Made by a program: the position numbers and the translations under genes. Below are positions 50,452 to 59,037 of a stretch of 64,000 bases of DNA, in pieces (within the stretch, counting starts at the first letter, position 1; each line of letters opens with the position of its first letter). This stretch comes from Symbioplanes lichenis (lineage in GTDB: Bacteria > Actinomycetota > Actinomycetes > Mycobacteriales > Micromonosporaceae). Under the pieces are notes generated by a model that saw only the letters and a program-made list of their open reading frames with translations, searched no databases and was not told the origin of the DNA. The stretch lies in the NCBI RefSeq assembly GCF_030709675.1, contig NZ_JAUZQD010000003.1, forward strand, positions 62,001 to 126,000, written 5' to 3'.

Positions 50452-53400
50452 ATGGGTGTGCGCGTCCGCCTGCTCGGCCCGGTCGACGTCCTCATGGACG
50501 ACATGCCGCAGCGGCTCAACGGCAGCAAACGCCAGGCTTTGCTGGCCGGTCTGGCGCTGTCGGCGGGCCGGGTCGTCGGTGGAACGCGGCTCACCGAGCT
50601 GATCTGGCAGGGCACCCCGCCGCCCGCCGCCGCGAACGCCTTGCAGCGCCACGTCTCCCACCTGCGCAAGGTGTTCGGGGCCGGCGCGGCGATCGTCGCC
50701 CGCCCGCCCGGATACCAGCTGGACCTCGGCGCCGGAACCACCGACGTGCACGTGGCCGAGCGGCTGCTGGGCGCGGCGGCGGCCGCCTCCGGCCCGGAGC
50801 AACGCCTGGCCCACCTGCGCACCGCCGCCGGGCTGTGGTGCGGGCCCGCGCTGGCCGGGCTGCGCGACCGGCCCTGGTTCGACGAGCAGGCCCGGCGGCT
50901 CGACGAGCTGCTGCTGCGCGTCCGGCTGGAGCTCGCCGACGCCCGGCTGGCCGTGGGCGAGGGACCCCGGCTGGTGGCCGAGCTCGAGAGCCTCACCCGC
51001 GCCCACCCCTGGCACGAGGACATCGCCGCGCTGCTGATCCGGGCCCTCTGCAGCGCCGGCCGGCAGTCCGACGCGCTCGCCGTCCACCAGCGGGTGCGGC
51101 GGAGCCTGCGGGAGGAGCTGGGCATCGAGCCGGGTCCGCGGCTGCGCGAGCTGGAGATCGCCGTGCTGCGGCAGGACCCGGCGCTGGCCGGGCCCGTGCT
51201 GTCCGGTCCTGCGCAACCGCCCGCCCCGGCCGGTCCTGCGCAACCGCCCGCCCCGGCCGGGCCGGCGCAGCTGCCCGCGCCGGTCGCCGCGTTCACGGGC
51301 CGGGAGGCCGAGCTCGCCGCCCTGGACCGGCTCGCCGCCGAGACGCAGATCGTCGCGATCGCCGGGACCGCCGGAGTGGGCAAGACCGCCCTGGCCGTGC
51401 GGTGGAGCCGGCGCATCGCCGGGCGGTTCCCCGGCGGCGGGCTCTACGTGAACCTGCGCGGGTACGACCCGGACCAGCCGGTGCCGCCGGCGGAGGCGCT
51501 CGCCGGCTTCCTGCGCGCGCTCGGCGTGGCCGGGCCGGACGTGCCGCTCGGCCTGGACGAGCGGGCCGGGTGCTACCGGACCGCCCTCGCCGGCCGGCGG
51601 GTGCTGATCGTGCTCGACAACGCGGGCAGCGCCGACCAGGTCCGGCCCCTGCTGCCCGGGGCGCCCGGCTGTCTCGTCGTCGTCACCAGCCGCGACTCGC
51701 TCGCCGGCCTGGTCGCTCTGGACGGGGCCCGCCGGCTCGACCTCGGCCTGCTGCCGGCCGCCGACGCGCTCACCCTGCTGCGCCGGCTGGTCGGCGCCCG
51801 GGTGGACGCCGAACCGGAGCGGGCGGCGGAGCTGGCCGACCAGTGCGCCCGGCTGCCGCTGGCCCTGCGGGTCGCCGCCGAGCTGGCCGTGACCCGGCCG
51901 GAGGTCAGCCTGGCCGGGCTCGCCCGGGCCCTCGCCGACCAGCGGCACCGGCTCGAGCTGCTGGACGCGGGAGGCGAGGTCCGCGCCGCAGTCGCGTCGG
52001 TCTTCTCCTGGTCCTTCCAGCAGCTCCCGGCCGACGTGGCCCACGCCTTCGCGGCCGCCGGGCTGCACCCTGGCCCCGACTTCGAGGCGGGTGCGGTGGC
52101 CGCGCTCATCGGCGGCGACGCCGGTCACGCCGCGCGACTGTGCGCCCGGCTGGCCCGGGCCCATCTCGTCGAGGCGCACGGGCCGGGCCGCTACACGATG
52201 CACGACCTGCTGCGCGCTTATGCCCGTACGCGGGCCGCACTGACCCCCGCGGAGGCCGCGGCCGCGATGACCCGGCTGCTCGACCACTATCTGGCCGGGG
52301 CGGCCGCCGCCATGGACGTGTTGCACTCCGCGGAGCGGGCGAAGCGTCCCCGGATCGAGCCGGTCGCCACGACGCCGCGGTTCACCGGCCCCGGTGACGC
52401 CCGCGCCTGGCTCGACGCGGAGCTGCCCGACCTCGTGGCCGCCTGCGCCTACGCCGCCGCGCACGGCCGGGCGGCACACGCGACAGCCCTGGCGCAGACG
52501 CTCTTCCGCCACCTCGACATGAGCGGCCACCACGCGGAGGCGCTCACCGTGCACGAGCATGCCCGCCGGGCCGCGCGGGACTCGGGTGACCGTTCCGCGG
52601 AGGCGCGGGCGCTCAACAACCTGGCCGCGGCCCACTGGTGGCGGGCCGAGTACGCGCGGGCGGCGGCGTACTACCGGGACGCGGCCGTGCTGTTCCGCGC
52701 GGCGGGCGACCGGATCGGCGAGGCGGACGCGCTGTGCAACCTCGGTCTCATCGCCCGGACGACGGGCGTGGTCGCCGACGCCGCCGGGCACTATGCCGAG
52801 GCCCTGCGGCTCTATCGGGAGAACGGCCACGCCCTGGGGGAAGTCAGCGCGCTCAAGGGGCTCGGGGTCGTGCACACACTCACCGGGCGGCTGGACGAGG
52901 CCGCCGGGCACCTGGGCGTGGCGCTCCGGCTGGCGCGCGCGGCGGGCAAGGTCGACGGGGAGGCGGACATCCTCACCGACCTGGCCGGCGTCCAGCTGCG
53001 CCGGGGCGAGCTCGAGCCGGCCGCCGCGACCCTCGGGCGGGCGCTCACGCTCTACCGGAATCTGGGCTATCCCGGCAACGAGGCGACCACCCTCAACCTG
53101 CTGGGCGCCGTCGCCCGCGCGGCGGGTGACCTGGCCGGGGCTCTCGCCTATCACGAAAGCTCGCTCGAACTGCGCCGCGCCACCGGCACTCGCAACGGGG
53201 AAGCGGCCGCCCTCAACGACTTCGGCGGCACCCTGCTGGCCACCGGCGCCGGCCCGGCGGCCGCCGACCGGCACGCCGAGGCACTCGCCGTCGCGGCGGC
53301 GGACGGGGACCGCTACCAGCAGGCCCGGGCCCACGACGGCCTGGCCGCCGCCCACCGCGCCGCCGGTGACGACGCCGCGGCGCGCGGCCACTGGGAGCAG

Positions 53401-53484
53401 GCCCTGCGGCTGTTCGCGGCGCTCGGCACGGCGGAGAGCGACGCGGTGCGGAGCCGGTTGCGCGAGCTGCCCCGGGCGGCGTGA
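50452..53484 (+). CDS. AfsR/SARP-family regulator (BTAD, NB-ARC, TPR)
   Basis: 1010 aa from ATG 50452. An OmpR-like winged helix (residues about 5-90: VRLLGPVDV, LQRHVSHLRKVFG) is followed by the bacterial transcriptional activator domain (95-240: EDIAALLIRALCSAGRQ, REELGIEPGPRL). A Pro/Ala linker holds tandem repeats. The NB-ARC ATPase has Walker A GTAGVGKT at 305-312 and LIVLDN as Walker B. From about residue 690 there are TPR repeats (ALNNLAAAHWWRAEYARAA, ADALCNLGLIARTTG). Such proteins activate secondary metabolism after sensing phosphorylation or nucleotides. No biosynthetic cluster is adjacent except the operon at 1250, so the target is unclear. Confidence 0.92.
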   Translation: MGVRVRLLGPVDVLMDDMPQRLNGSKRQALLAGLALSAGRVVGGTRLTELIWQGTPPPAAANALQRHVSHLRKVFGAGAAIVARPPGYQLDLGAGTTDVHVAERLLGAAAAASGPEQRLAHLRTAAGLWCGPALAGLRDRPWFDEQARRLDELLLRVRLELADARLAVGEGPRLVAELESLTRAHPWHEDIAALLIRALCSAGRQSDALAVHQRVRRSLREELGIEPGPRLRELEIAVLRQDPALAGPVLSGPAQPPAPAGPAQPPAPAGPAQLPAPVAAFTGREAELAALDRLAAETQIVAIAGTAGVGKTALAVRWSRRIAGRFPGGGLYVNLRGYDPDQPVPPAEALAGFLRALGVAGPDVPLGLDERAGCYRTALAGRRVLIVLDNAGSADQVRPLLPGAPGCLVVVTSRDSLAGLVALDGARRLDLGLLPAADALTLLRRLVGARVDAEPERAAELADQCARLPLALRVAAELAVTRPEVSLAGLARALADQRHRLELLDAGGEVRAAVASVFSWSFQQLPADVAHAFAAAGLHPGPDFEAGAVAALIGGDAGHAARLCARLARAHLVEAHGPGRYTMHDLLRAYARTRAALTPAEAAAAMTRLLDHYLAGAAAAMDVLHSAERAKRPRIEPVATTPRFTGPGDARAWLDAELPDLVAACAYAAAHGRAAHATALAQTLFRHLDMSGHHAEALTVHEHARRAARDSGDRSAEARALNNLAAAHWWRAEYARAAAYYRDAAVLFRAAGDRIGEADALCNLGLIARTTGVVADAAGHYAEALRLYRENGHALGEVSALKGLGVVHTLTGRLDEAAGHLGVALRLARAAGKVDGEADILTDLAGVQLRRGELEPAAATLGRALTLYRNLGYPGNEATTLNLLGAVARAAGDLAGALAYHESSLELRRATGTRNGEAAALNDFGGTLLATGAGPAAADRHAEALAVAAADGDRYQQARAHDGLAAAHRAAGDDAAARGHWEQALRLFAALGTAESDAVRSRLRELPRAA
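51205..51285. repeat. 27-bp tandem repeat in the SARP linker
   Basis: Two identical 27-bp units (51205-51231, 51232-51258) and a third diverged one (51259-51285) code for GPAQPPAPA repeats. They form a flexible Pro/Ala linker between the activator domain and the ATPase. Confidence 0.8.
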
Positions 53485-53591
53485 ACGGGCCTGCGTCAGC
53501 GTCGGGTCAGCCCGGCGTCAGGGTGCTCGGGAGGCTGGAGATGCGGGCCGGTGCCGACCGGTCCGCGACTTGAGTCGAAAGGAAGCCTCCT

Positions 53592-54572
53592 GTGCGCATT
53601 CTCCTCGCTGCCGTCTCGAGCGTGGCCGCCGTTCTCTCGGTCACCGCCGCGCCGGCCGCCGCCGCACGTCCGGTGCCGGTCGCACCGTCCCTGGCCGCCA
53701 CCGTGTTCGGATCGTCGGTGGCCGTCGCCCGCAACGCGGACGGCCGGCTGCAGACCTTCGGGACGAACCCGGCCGACCTGGTCTTCACCCGCACCCAGAT
53801 CCTGCCCGGCGGGCCCACCGGCTGGACCGGCTGGACGCCCTTCACCGAGGGGCAGCTGCACGCCGTCGGCGCGGAGCGGAACGCGGACGGCCAGGTCGAG
53901 CTCTTCGGGATCACCGCCGCCGGTCAGGCCGTACATCGCCGGCAGACGGCTCCCGGGGCGAGCACCTGGACCTCCGTGGAGTCGTTCGGCAAGGCCCTGA
54001 ACTCGATCTCGGCCGCTCTCAGCCTCGACGGGCGCCTGACGGCCTACGGCACCGACAGCTCCCGGCAGATCTGGTACCGGGTGCAGTCCAGCCCCGGCTC
54101 CTGGGACGGGTCGGTCTGGCGGACGCTGCCCGGCCAGCTGTACAACGTCGTGGCGGAGACCGACACCGACGGCCGGATCGAGCTGGTCGGCTTCAATGAT
54201 CACGGCGTGGTGTTCCACAGCGCCCAGCTGAGCCCCGGGAGCAGCGACTACACGGCATGGACGAGCCTGCCCGGGGTGGCCGCGACCCAGCTGGCGATCG
54301 CCCGCAACCAGGACGGCCGGCTGGAGGTCTTCGCCAGCGGCGCCGGCGCCCACGTGTGGCACACCTATCAGCAGAGCGCGGGCTCGGCCGGCTGGAACGC
54401 CTGGTCCGACTTCGGCGGGCTGCTGACGCAGGTGGGCGCGGACACCGACAGCGACGGCCGGATCGAGGTGTTCGGCGTCAACGCGGCTGGTCAGGTCTGG
54501 CAGCGCTGGCAGATCGGCCCGGGCAACGGCTGGAGCGAGTTCTCGCCGGTGGACGGTGAGCTGCGCCCCTGA
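53592..54572 (+). CDS. secreted PLL-like/tectonin-like beta-propeller protein
   Basis: 326 aa from GTG 53592 with AAGGAAG upstream. A signal peptide (LLAAVSSVAAVLSVTAAPAAA) is followed by about six repeats of 45-50 residues, each with an N-x-D-G-R-L/I-E-x-F-G core (VARNADGRLQTFG, AERNADGQVELFG, ETDTDGRIELVG, ARNQDGRLEVFA, DTDSDGRIEVFG). This matches PLL-like lectin propellers, which bind fucosylated or methylated sugars. No catalytic residues are seen. It may be a secreted lectin. It lies between the SARP gene and a convergent kinase gene. Confidence 0.78.
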   Translation: MRILLAAVSSVAAVLSVTAAPAAAARPVPVAPSLAATVFGSSVAVARNADGRLQTFGTNPADLVFTRTQILPGGPTGWTGWTPFTEGQLHAVGAERNADGQVELFGITAAGQAVHRRQTAPGASTWTSVESFGKALNSISAALSLDGRLTAYGTDSSRQIWYRVQSSPGSWDGSVWRTLPGQLYNVVAETDTDGRIELVGFNDHGVVFHSAQLSPGSSDYTAWTSLPGVAATQLAIARNQDGRLEVFASGAGAHVWHTYQQSAGSAGWNAWSDFGGLLTQVGADTDSDGRIEVFGVNAAGQVWQRWQIGPGNGWSEFSPVDGELRP

Positions 54573-54575
54573 CCG

Positions 54576-54602
54576 TCCGCATCCTGCGCGGCGGCGCGGA
54601 CT
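54576..54602. terminator. weak hairpin between convergent genes
   Basis: GTCCGC (54576-54581) and GCGGAC (54597-54602) can pair in the 30-bp gap between the lectin-like gene and the convergent kinase gene. The stem is only 6 bp and has no T tract. Confidence 0.35.
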
Positions 54603-56150
54603 TCAGGGCAGCTTGCGGATCTCCACGCTCCGAAAGGCGACGCGGCCGTCGGGGCTGGTGTCGTCGGTCTCCAGGCCCAGCTCGACGCGGCCGGTGCGCA
54701 GGCGGCGGTCGTTCACCGCGCCCCGGCCCACGGGCAGGCCGTCGACCTCGACGGTGGCGACGCCGCCGCGCAGGCGCAGGTCGACGCGGTGGTCGCCGCC
54801 GCCGGCGAGGACGGGGGAGCGCACGGTGCTCAGCGTCGAACGGTTGTCGTCGGCGTCCTTGGAGAGGGTGACGTGGGCGGCGCAGAGGAAGAGGTTGTAG
54901 CCGAGGTCGTCGCTGGTGCGGCGGAAGCCGATCCAGCCGCAGCTGCGCGGGTCGAGGAGGGCGACGGTGACGGTGATCGACTGGTCGCCGGCGATCTGGT
55001 CCTCGGGGCCGGGGCAGGAGTTGGCGCCGGAGCCGCGGGCGGTGACCACCATCCGGCCGGCGGCGAAGGAGCAGGTGCCGAACTCGTCGTCGGCGGCGGT
55101 CCAGCGGCCGGGCTGGTCGAGCCGGTCGCCGATCAGCAGCCGGCCCGCCGGGGCGGAGGTGGCGGCCACGGGTGGCGCCGGGGCGGGGGCGGGCTGCCGG
55201 CTGGTCAGGGCCCAGGCCCCGGCGGCGCCGAGCACGGTCACGGCCGCGGCGGCCACGGCCAGGGTCCGGCCGTGGCGGCGGCGCGGGGTGACGGCGGCGC
55301 GGGCCGCCCGGCGCAGGTCCGGCGCGCTGTGCGAGCCGGTGTCGAGCAGCAGCTCCAGCAGCTGGGCGGCGGTGGGCCGGGCGGCCGGGTCCTTGGCCAG
55401 CGTGCGGGCCACGATCCCGCGCAGCGGCGCCGGGAGCCGGCCCAGCTCCGGCGGCTGGGTGAGGATGCGGGCGGCGGTCGCGGCGGGGGAGTCCGCGGCG
55501 AAGGGCGTACGGCCGGTGCCCGCATAGGTGATCAGCACGCCCCAGGCGAAGACGTCGGCGGCCGGGCCCACGCCGGGACCGTCGGTGTCGAAGCGCTCCG
55601 GCGCCATGTACGAGACCGTGCCCACCATCTGGTCGGTGTGCGTGTGGTGGCTCGTCGCCTCGAACGGGCGCGCGATGCCGAAGTCGATCACCTTCGGGGT
55701 GCCCAGGGCGAAGAGCACGTTGCGCGGCTTGAGGTCGCGGTGGATGACCCCGGCGCCGTGGATGGCGGCCAGCGCCGTCGCCACGCCGATCGCCACGCTG
55801 TCCAGCTCGCCGCCGGACAGCGGGCCGCGCTCGTCGACCACCTCGGCCAGGTCGGGGCCGTCCACGTACTCGACGACCAGGTACGGGGTCGCGTGGTCCG
55901 GGTCCGCGTCCAGCACCGGGGCCGTGCAGAAGGACGGCACCGCCCGGGCCCGGTTGACCTCGCTGCGGAACCGGCCCCGGAACTCCGCCTGGCTGGCCAG
56001 GTCGGGCCGGATGACCTTGACCGCGACCGGCCGCCCGTCCCGGCCGCGGCCCAGGTAGACGGCGCCCATCCCGCCCGCCCCGAGCCGGCCGAGCAGACGG
56101 TAACCTCCCAGCTCCACGGGGTCACCGGGCTGAAGCGGTTGAGTGGGCAT
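54603..56150 (-). CDS. membrane Ser/Thr protein kinase with extracellular domain
   Basis: 515 aa from ATG 56148-56150. Kinase domain residues about 15-275: Gly loop LGAGGMGAVYLG, K45, HRDLKPRN at 137-144 (D139), DFG at 156-158, then GTVSYMAPER. One membrane segment lies at about 283-302. Outside is a 180-residue beta-rich domain with Cys residues (CSFAAG, NSCPGPED, DPRSCGWIGF) and a concanavalin-like profile (GGDHRVDLRLRGGVATVEVD); it has no PASTA repeats. It probably senses a sugar or cell-wall ligand and phosphorylates cytoplasmic proteins. TACCGT lies 8 nt upstream of the start. Confidence 0.9.
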   Translation of the reverse strand: MPTQPLQPGDPVELGGYRLLGRLGAGGMGAVYLGRGRDGRPVAVKVIRPDLASQAEFRGRFRSEVNRARAVPSFCTAPVLDADPDHATPYLVVEYVDGPDLAEVVDERGPLSGGELDSVAIGVATALAAIHGAGVIHRDLKPRNVLFALGTPKVIDFGIARPFEATSHHTHTDQMVGTVSYMAPERFDTDGPGVGPAADVFAWGVLITYAGTGRTPFAADSPAATAARILTQPPELGRLPAPLRGIVARTLAKDPAARPTAAQLLELLLDTGSHSAPDLRRAARAAVTPRRRHGRTLAVAAAAVTVLGAAGAWALTSRQPAPAPAPPVAATSAPAGRLLIGDRLDQPGRWTAADDEFGTCSFAAGRMVVTARGSGANSCPGPEDQIAGDQSITVTVALLDPRSCGWIGFRRTSDDLGYNLFLCAAHVTLSKDADDNRSTLSTVRSPVLAGGGDHRVDLRLRGGVATVEVDGLPVGRGAVNDRRLRTGRVELGLETDDTSPDGRVAFRSVEIRKLP

Positions 56151-56189
56151 GACCAGGTACGGTACCGCCGGTCCACACCGGACGAAAGG

Positions 56190-57059
56190 TCAGAAGACCG
56201 CCAAGGGGTTCACCGGCAGCCCGGTCGTGCCGGTGATGCGGGGCACCGCGACGACGAACTGGAACGTCCAGCGGCCGAGCCGGGCGCACGTCTCCGCCAG
56301 GGCGGCCGGGTCGGCGCCGTCGACGAGCGGGATGGCCAGCCGGCCCAGGGCGAAGCGGTGCAGCGCCCCGGGCACCTCCCCGGGCAGCGGCGGACGGGCG
56401 TCGCCGATGTCCCCGGCATAGACGGCGACCCCGTGCTCGTGGAGCCAGCGCACCGCGTCGAGGGTCAGCCCCGGCAGCGCCTCGTCGCCGTCGCGCACCC
56501 GGTCCCAGCCGCCACGCACCACCACGGCGTCGCCCGGAAGTACCTCGACGCCTGCCCTTGCGGCCGCGGCGTCGAGGACGGCGGCGGTCACCGGGGTGCC
56601 CGGGTCCAGCCGGCCGCCCGGTGCCAGGTCGAGCAGGATGCCCCGGGTGACGATGCCGTCGGCGTAGACGTCGGCCGCGCCGTGCCGTACGCCGGCCGGG
56701 CCGGAGCTGTCCGCCGCGTCCACGCCCGGATAGACCCGGCCGCCCTCGACCCAGTGACCCATGGCGTCGAGATGCGTCACCTCCGGATGGTGGGTCGTCA
56801 CGATCATCACTTCCGCCATCGCGGGGGCGCCGGCGCCGGTGAATTGCATGACCGTCTGCACCGCGGTCGTGGCCGCCGTGGTCGCCGCCATCGGGCCGCC
56901 GGTCAGCGGGAACGGGACCGTGGCGCGGGCGATCGAGACGGTCAGGCCGGTGCGGGCCTCGGCGGCGGCGCGGGCGCGTACCTCGGCGGTGATGAGGTTG
57001 ACGGCGCCGCGCTCGTCGTCGGCGCCCCACCGGCCCCAGTTGCTCGGGAAATCAGACAT
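56190..57059 (-). CDS. cyclase-family (kynurenine formamidase-like) hydrolase
   Basis: 289 aa from ATG 57057-57059. The metal motif of the cyclase/KynB family, H-x-G-T-H-x-D-x-x-x-H, appears as HHPEVTHLDAMGHW, with the Gly position changed to Glu/Val. Other conserved parts are SNWGRWGADDERGAVNLI near the start and GRLAIPLVDGADPAAL near the end. The family hydrolyses N-formylkynurenine or related cyclic amides with a divalent metal; this longer form (about 290 aa) is common in actinomycetes with unknown substrate. CAGGAT 6 nt before the ATG suggests a leaderless mRNA. Confidence 0.82.
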   Translation of the reverse strand: MSDFPSNWGRWGADDERGAVNLITAEVRARAAAEARTGLTVSIARATVPFPLTGGPMAATTAATTAVQTVMQFTGAGAPAMAEVMIVTTHHPEVTHLDAMGHWVEGGRVYPGVDAADSSGPAGVRHGAADVYADGIVTRGILLDLAPGGRLDPGTPVTAAVLDAAAARAGVEVLPGDAVVVRGGWDRVRDGDEALPGLTLDAVRWLHEHGVAVYAGDIGDARPPLPGEVPGALHRFALGRLAIPLVDGADPAALAETCARLGRWTFQFVVAVPRITGTTGLPVNPLAVF

Positions 57060-57065
57060 GGCCCG

Positions 57066-57071
57066 ATCCTG
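57066..57071 (-). promoter_or_regulatory. possible -10 of a leaderless promoter
   Basis: On the minus strand CAGGAT is followed by 6 nt and ATG 57059. It forms a divergent pair with the -10 at 57114 in a 66-bp gap. Confidence 0.4.
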
Positions 57072-57113
57072 ACCGGGCCGGACAGGGGCGAAGTGCCCAT
57101 TCCGGTGCCCAAC

Positions 57114-57119
57114 TAGGGT
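57114..57119 (+). promoter_or_regulatory. -10 element, leaderless start
   Basis: TAGGGT lies 6 nt before ATG 57126, with no ribosome site between, as at 21458, 22349 and 39793. Confidence 0.6.
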
Positions 57120-57125
57120 CTGCGC

Positions 57126-58922
57126 ATGACTCTGCTCGCGGAGACCCTGGACGACCTGCGGCGGCGCTCGCTCGTGGGGCGCGACGCCGAGCTCGCGCTC
57201 TTCCGGGAGGCGCTGGGCGGGCCGGGCGTGCTCTTCGTCCACGGGCCCGGGGGTGTGGGCAAATCCACCTTGCTGGACGGCTTCGCGGAGCTGGCCGCCG
57301 CGGCGGGCCGGGAGCCGGTCCGGGTGGACGCGCGGCATCTGGCGCTGGCGCCGGGCCCGCTGCCGGTGCCGGCCGGGGTGCGCCCGGTCCTGCTCATCGA
57401 CACGTACGAGCTGCTGGAGCCCCTCGACGACTGGATGCGCGAGCACTATCTGCCGTCCCTGCCGGGTGGCGCGCTCGTGGTGCTGGCCGGTCGGCGGGAG
57501 CCGGGGCCCCGGTGGCGGGCGGACCCGGCGTGGCGGGCGCTGACCCGGGTCGCCGAGCTGGGCAACCTGACCCGGGAGCACGCGCACGCCCTGCTGGCGG
57601 CGCGGGACGTCGGCGCCCCGGCGCGGGACCGGCTGGTGACGATCAGCCGGGGCCATCCGCTGACGCTGTCGCTGCTGGCGGACGCGGTCGCCCGGGGCGC
57701 CGCGCCGCGTACCCTCGCGGACGTGCCCGACGTCGTGGGGGCGCTGGTCGGGCAGCTGGTCGAACAGGCGCCGAGCCCGCACCACCGGGCCGCGCTCGAG
57801 GCGTGCGCGCTGGTCCCGGCCACGACCGAGGACTATCTGCGCGCGATGGTCGGGGGCGACGCCGGGGAGCTGTTCGCGTGGCTCCGGGCGCAGCCGTTCG
57901 TGCGCGACAGCCCGTACGGGCTCTGTCCGCACGACGTGGTCCGCGACGTCCTCGACGCCGACCTGCGCTGGCGGGACCCCGAGCGCTACGCCGCCACGTA
58001 CGCCCGGAAGCTCGTCGCCTTTCGCGACCACGTCCTGGCCCTGGCCGACGAGCGGGCGCAGCTCGAAGTGGTCGTGCGGATGATCGTGCTCAACGGGGCC
58101 CGCTCGCGGCTGGAGGCGCTGAGCACGCTGCCGCCGACCATGGGCGCGTACGCCGACCGGCTGCGCGACGGTGACGAGGCGCATGTGGCCGCCGCCGGGC
58201 CGGAGCCTGTCACGTACTGGCTGCGGCGTCAGCCCGAGGCGTTCCGCGTCTTCCGGACGGCCGCCGGTGAGTTCTGCGGATACGCCGCCTGCCTGGAGCT
58301 CGACGGCACCGATGCGGGCGTGGATCCGGTCGCCGACGCGATGTGGCAGCACGTGCAGCGCCAGGATCCGCCCCAGCCGGGGGAGCGGGTACGGGCCTGG
58401 CGCTTCTTCCACGCCCGGAGCCCGCAGGCGGCGACGCTCTTCCTCGCCGGCCAGATGCTCGCCGTCATGCGGCTGGAGGACGATGTCGCCTGGACCCTGG
58501 TGGGCCCGCTGGACGACGCGGAGTTCTGGACGCCGGCCATGGAGTTCCTCGACTTCTGGCCGACCGGCGACGGCTGCTTCGCCCACGACTGGCGGCGCAC
58601 GGGCGTCGAGCGGTACACGCGTGAGCTGCACGCCCGTCAGCTGGGCGGGCCGGTGCGCCGGGAGCCGGCCCCGTCGCGGGCCGAGTTCGCCGACGCCGTG
58701 CGCGCGGCCCTGCGTACCCCCGGGAAGCTGTCCCCGCGGCTCGAAGCGGGCATCGCGGGGCTGGATCCCCGGGCCCGGGAGCTGCTGACCCGGACCTACG
58801 TGCGGCCCACGATGAGCCAGGAGCGGCTGGCCGTCGCGCTGCACCTGTCGTTCAACACCTACCGGCGGCACCGGGACAAGGCCGTCGAGCAGCTCGTGGC
58901 CCGGCTCTGGGAGCGGCAATGA
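57126..58922 (+). CDS. AAA/STAND-type ATPase with C-terminal HTH
   Basis: 598 aa from ATG 57126. The P-loop is GPGGVGKST at residues 40-48, with VLLIDTYELLEPL as Walker B; the ATPase region extends to about residue 230 with a winged-helix-like end. Residues about 340-500 form a mixed alpha/beta domain without clear family (it may be GNAT-like: YWLRRQPEAFRVFRTAAGEF). The last 60 residues resemble a sigma-70 region 4/LuxR-type HTH (MSQERLAVALHLSFNTYRRH). It is probably an ATP-dependent transcription factor sensing a ligand. It is divergent from the cyclase gene and may regulate it. Confidence 0.75.
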   Translation: MTLLAETLDDLRRRSLVGRDAELALFREALGGPGVLFVHGPGGVGKSTLLDGFAELAAAAGREPVRVDARHLALAPGPLPVPAGVRPVLLIDTYELLEPLDDWMREHYLPSLPGGALVVLAGRREPGPRWRADPAWRALTRVAELGNLTREHAHALLAARDVGAPARDRLVTISRGHPLTLSLLADAVARGAAPRTLADVPDVVGALVGQLVEQAPSPHHRAALEACALVPATTEDYLRAMVGGDAGELFAWLRAQPFVRDSPYGLCPHDVVRDVLDADLRWRDPERYAATYARKLVAFRDHVLALADERAQLEVVVRMIVLNGARSRLEALSTLPPTMGAYADRLRDGDEAHVAAAGPEPVTYWLRRQPEAFRVFRTAAGEFCGYAACLELDGTDAGVDPVADAMWQHVQRQDPPQPGERVRAWRFFHARSPQAATLFLAGQMLAVMRLEDDVAWTLVGPLDDAEFWTPAMEFLDFWPTGDGCFAHDWRRTGVERYTRELHARQLGGPVRREPAPSRAEFADAVRAALRTPGKLSPRLEAGIAGLDPRARELLTRTYVRPTMSQERLAVALHLSFNTYRRHRDKAVEQLVARLWERQ

Positions 58923-58938
58923 GTCCACATCGGACGTA

Positions 58939-58959
58939 ACACGCGGGTTTCTGGCGTGT
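58939..58959. repeat. small inverted repeat upstream of the RHS gene
   Basis: ACACGC (58939-58944) and GCGTGT (58954-58959) pair with a 9-nt loop in the 115-bp gap between the ATPase-HTH gene and the RHS gene. It may be a weak terminator or an operator. Confidence 0.35.
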
Positions 58960-59037
58960 CCCCGACAGTCGGTGGAGTTGGATCTCGGCGCGGCGCAAGC
59001 ATCGACCGGCATCCATTCCGATCACGGGGAGTGAATC

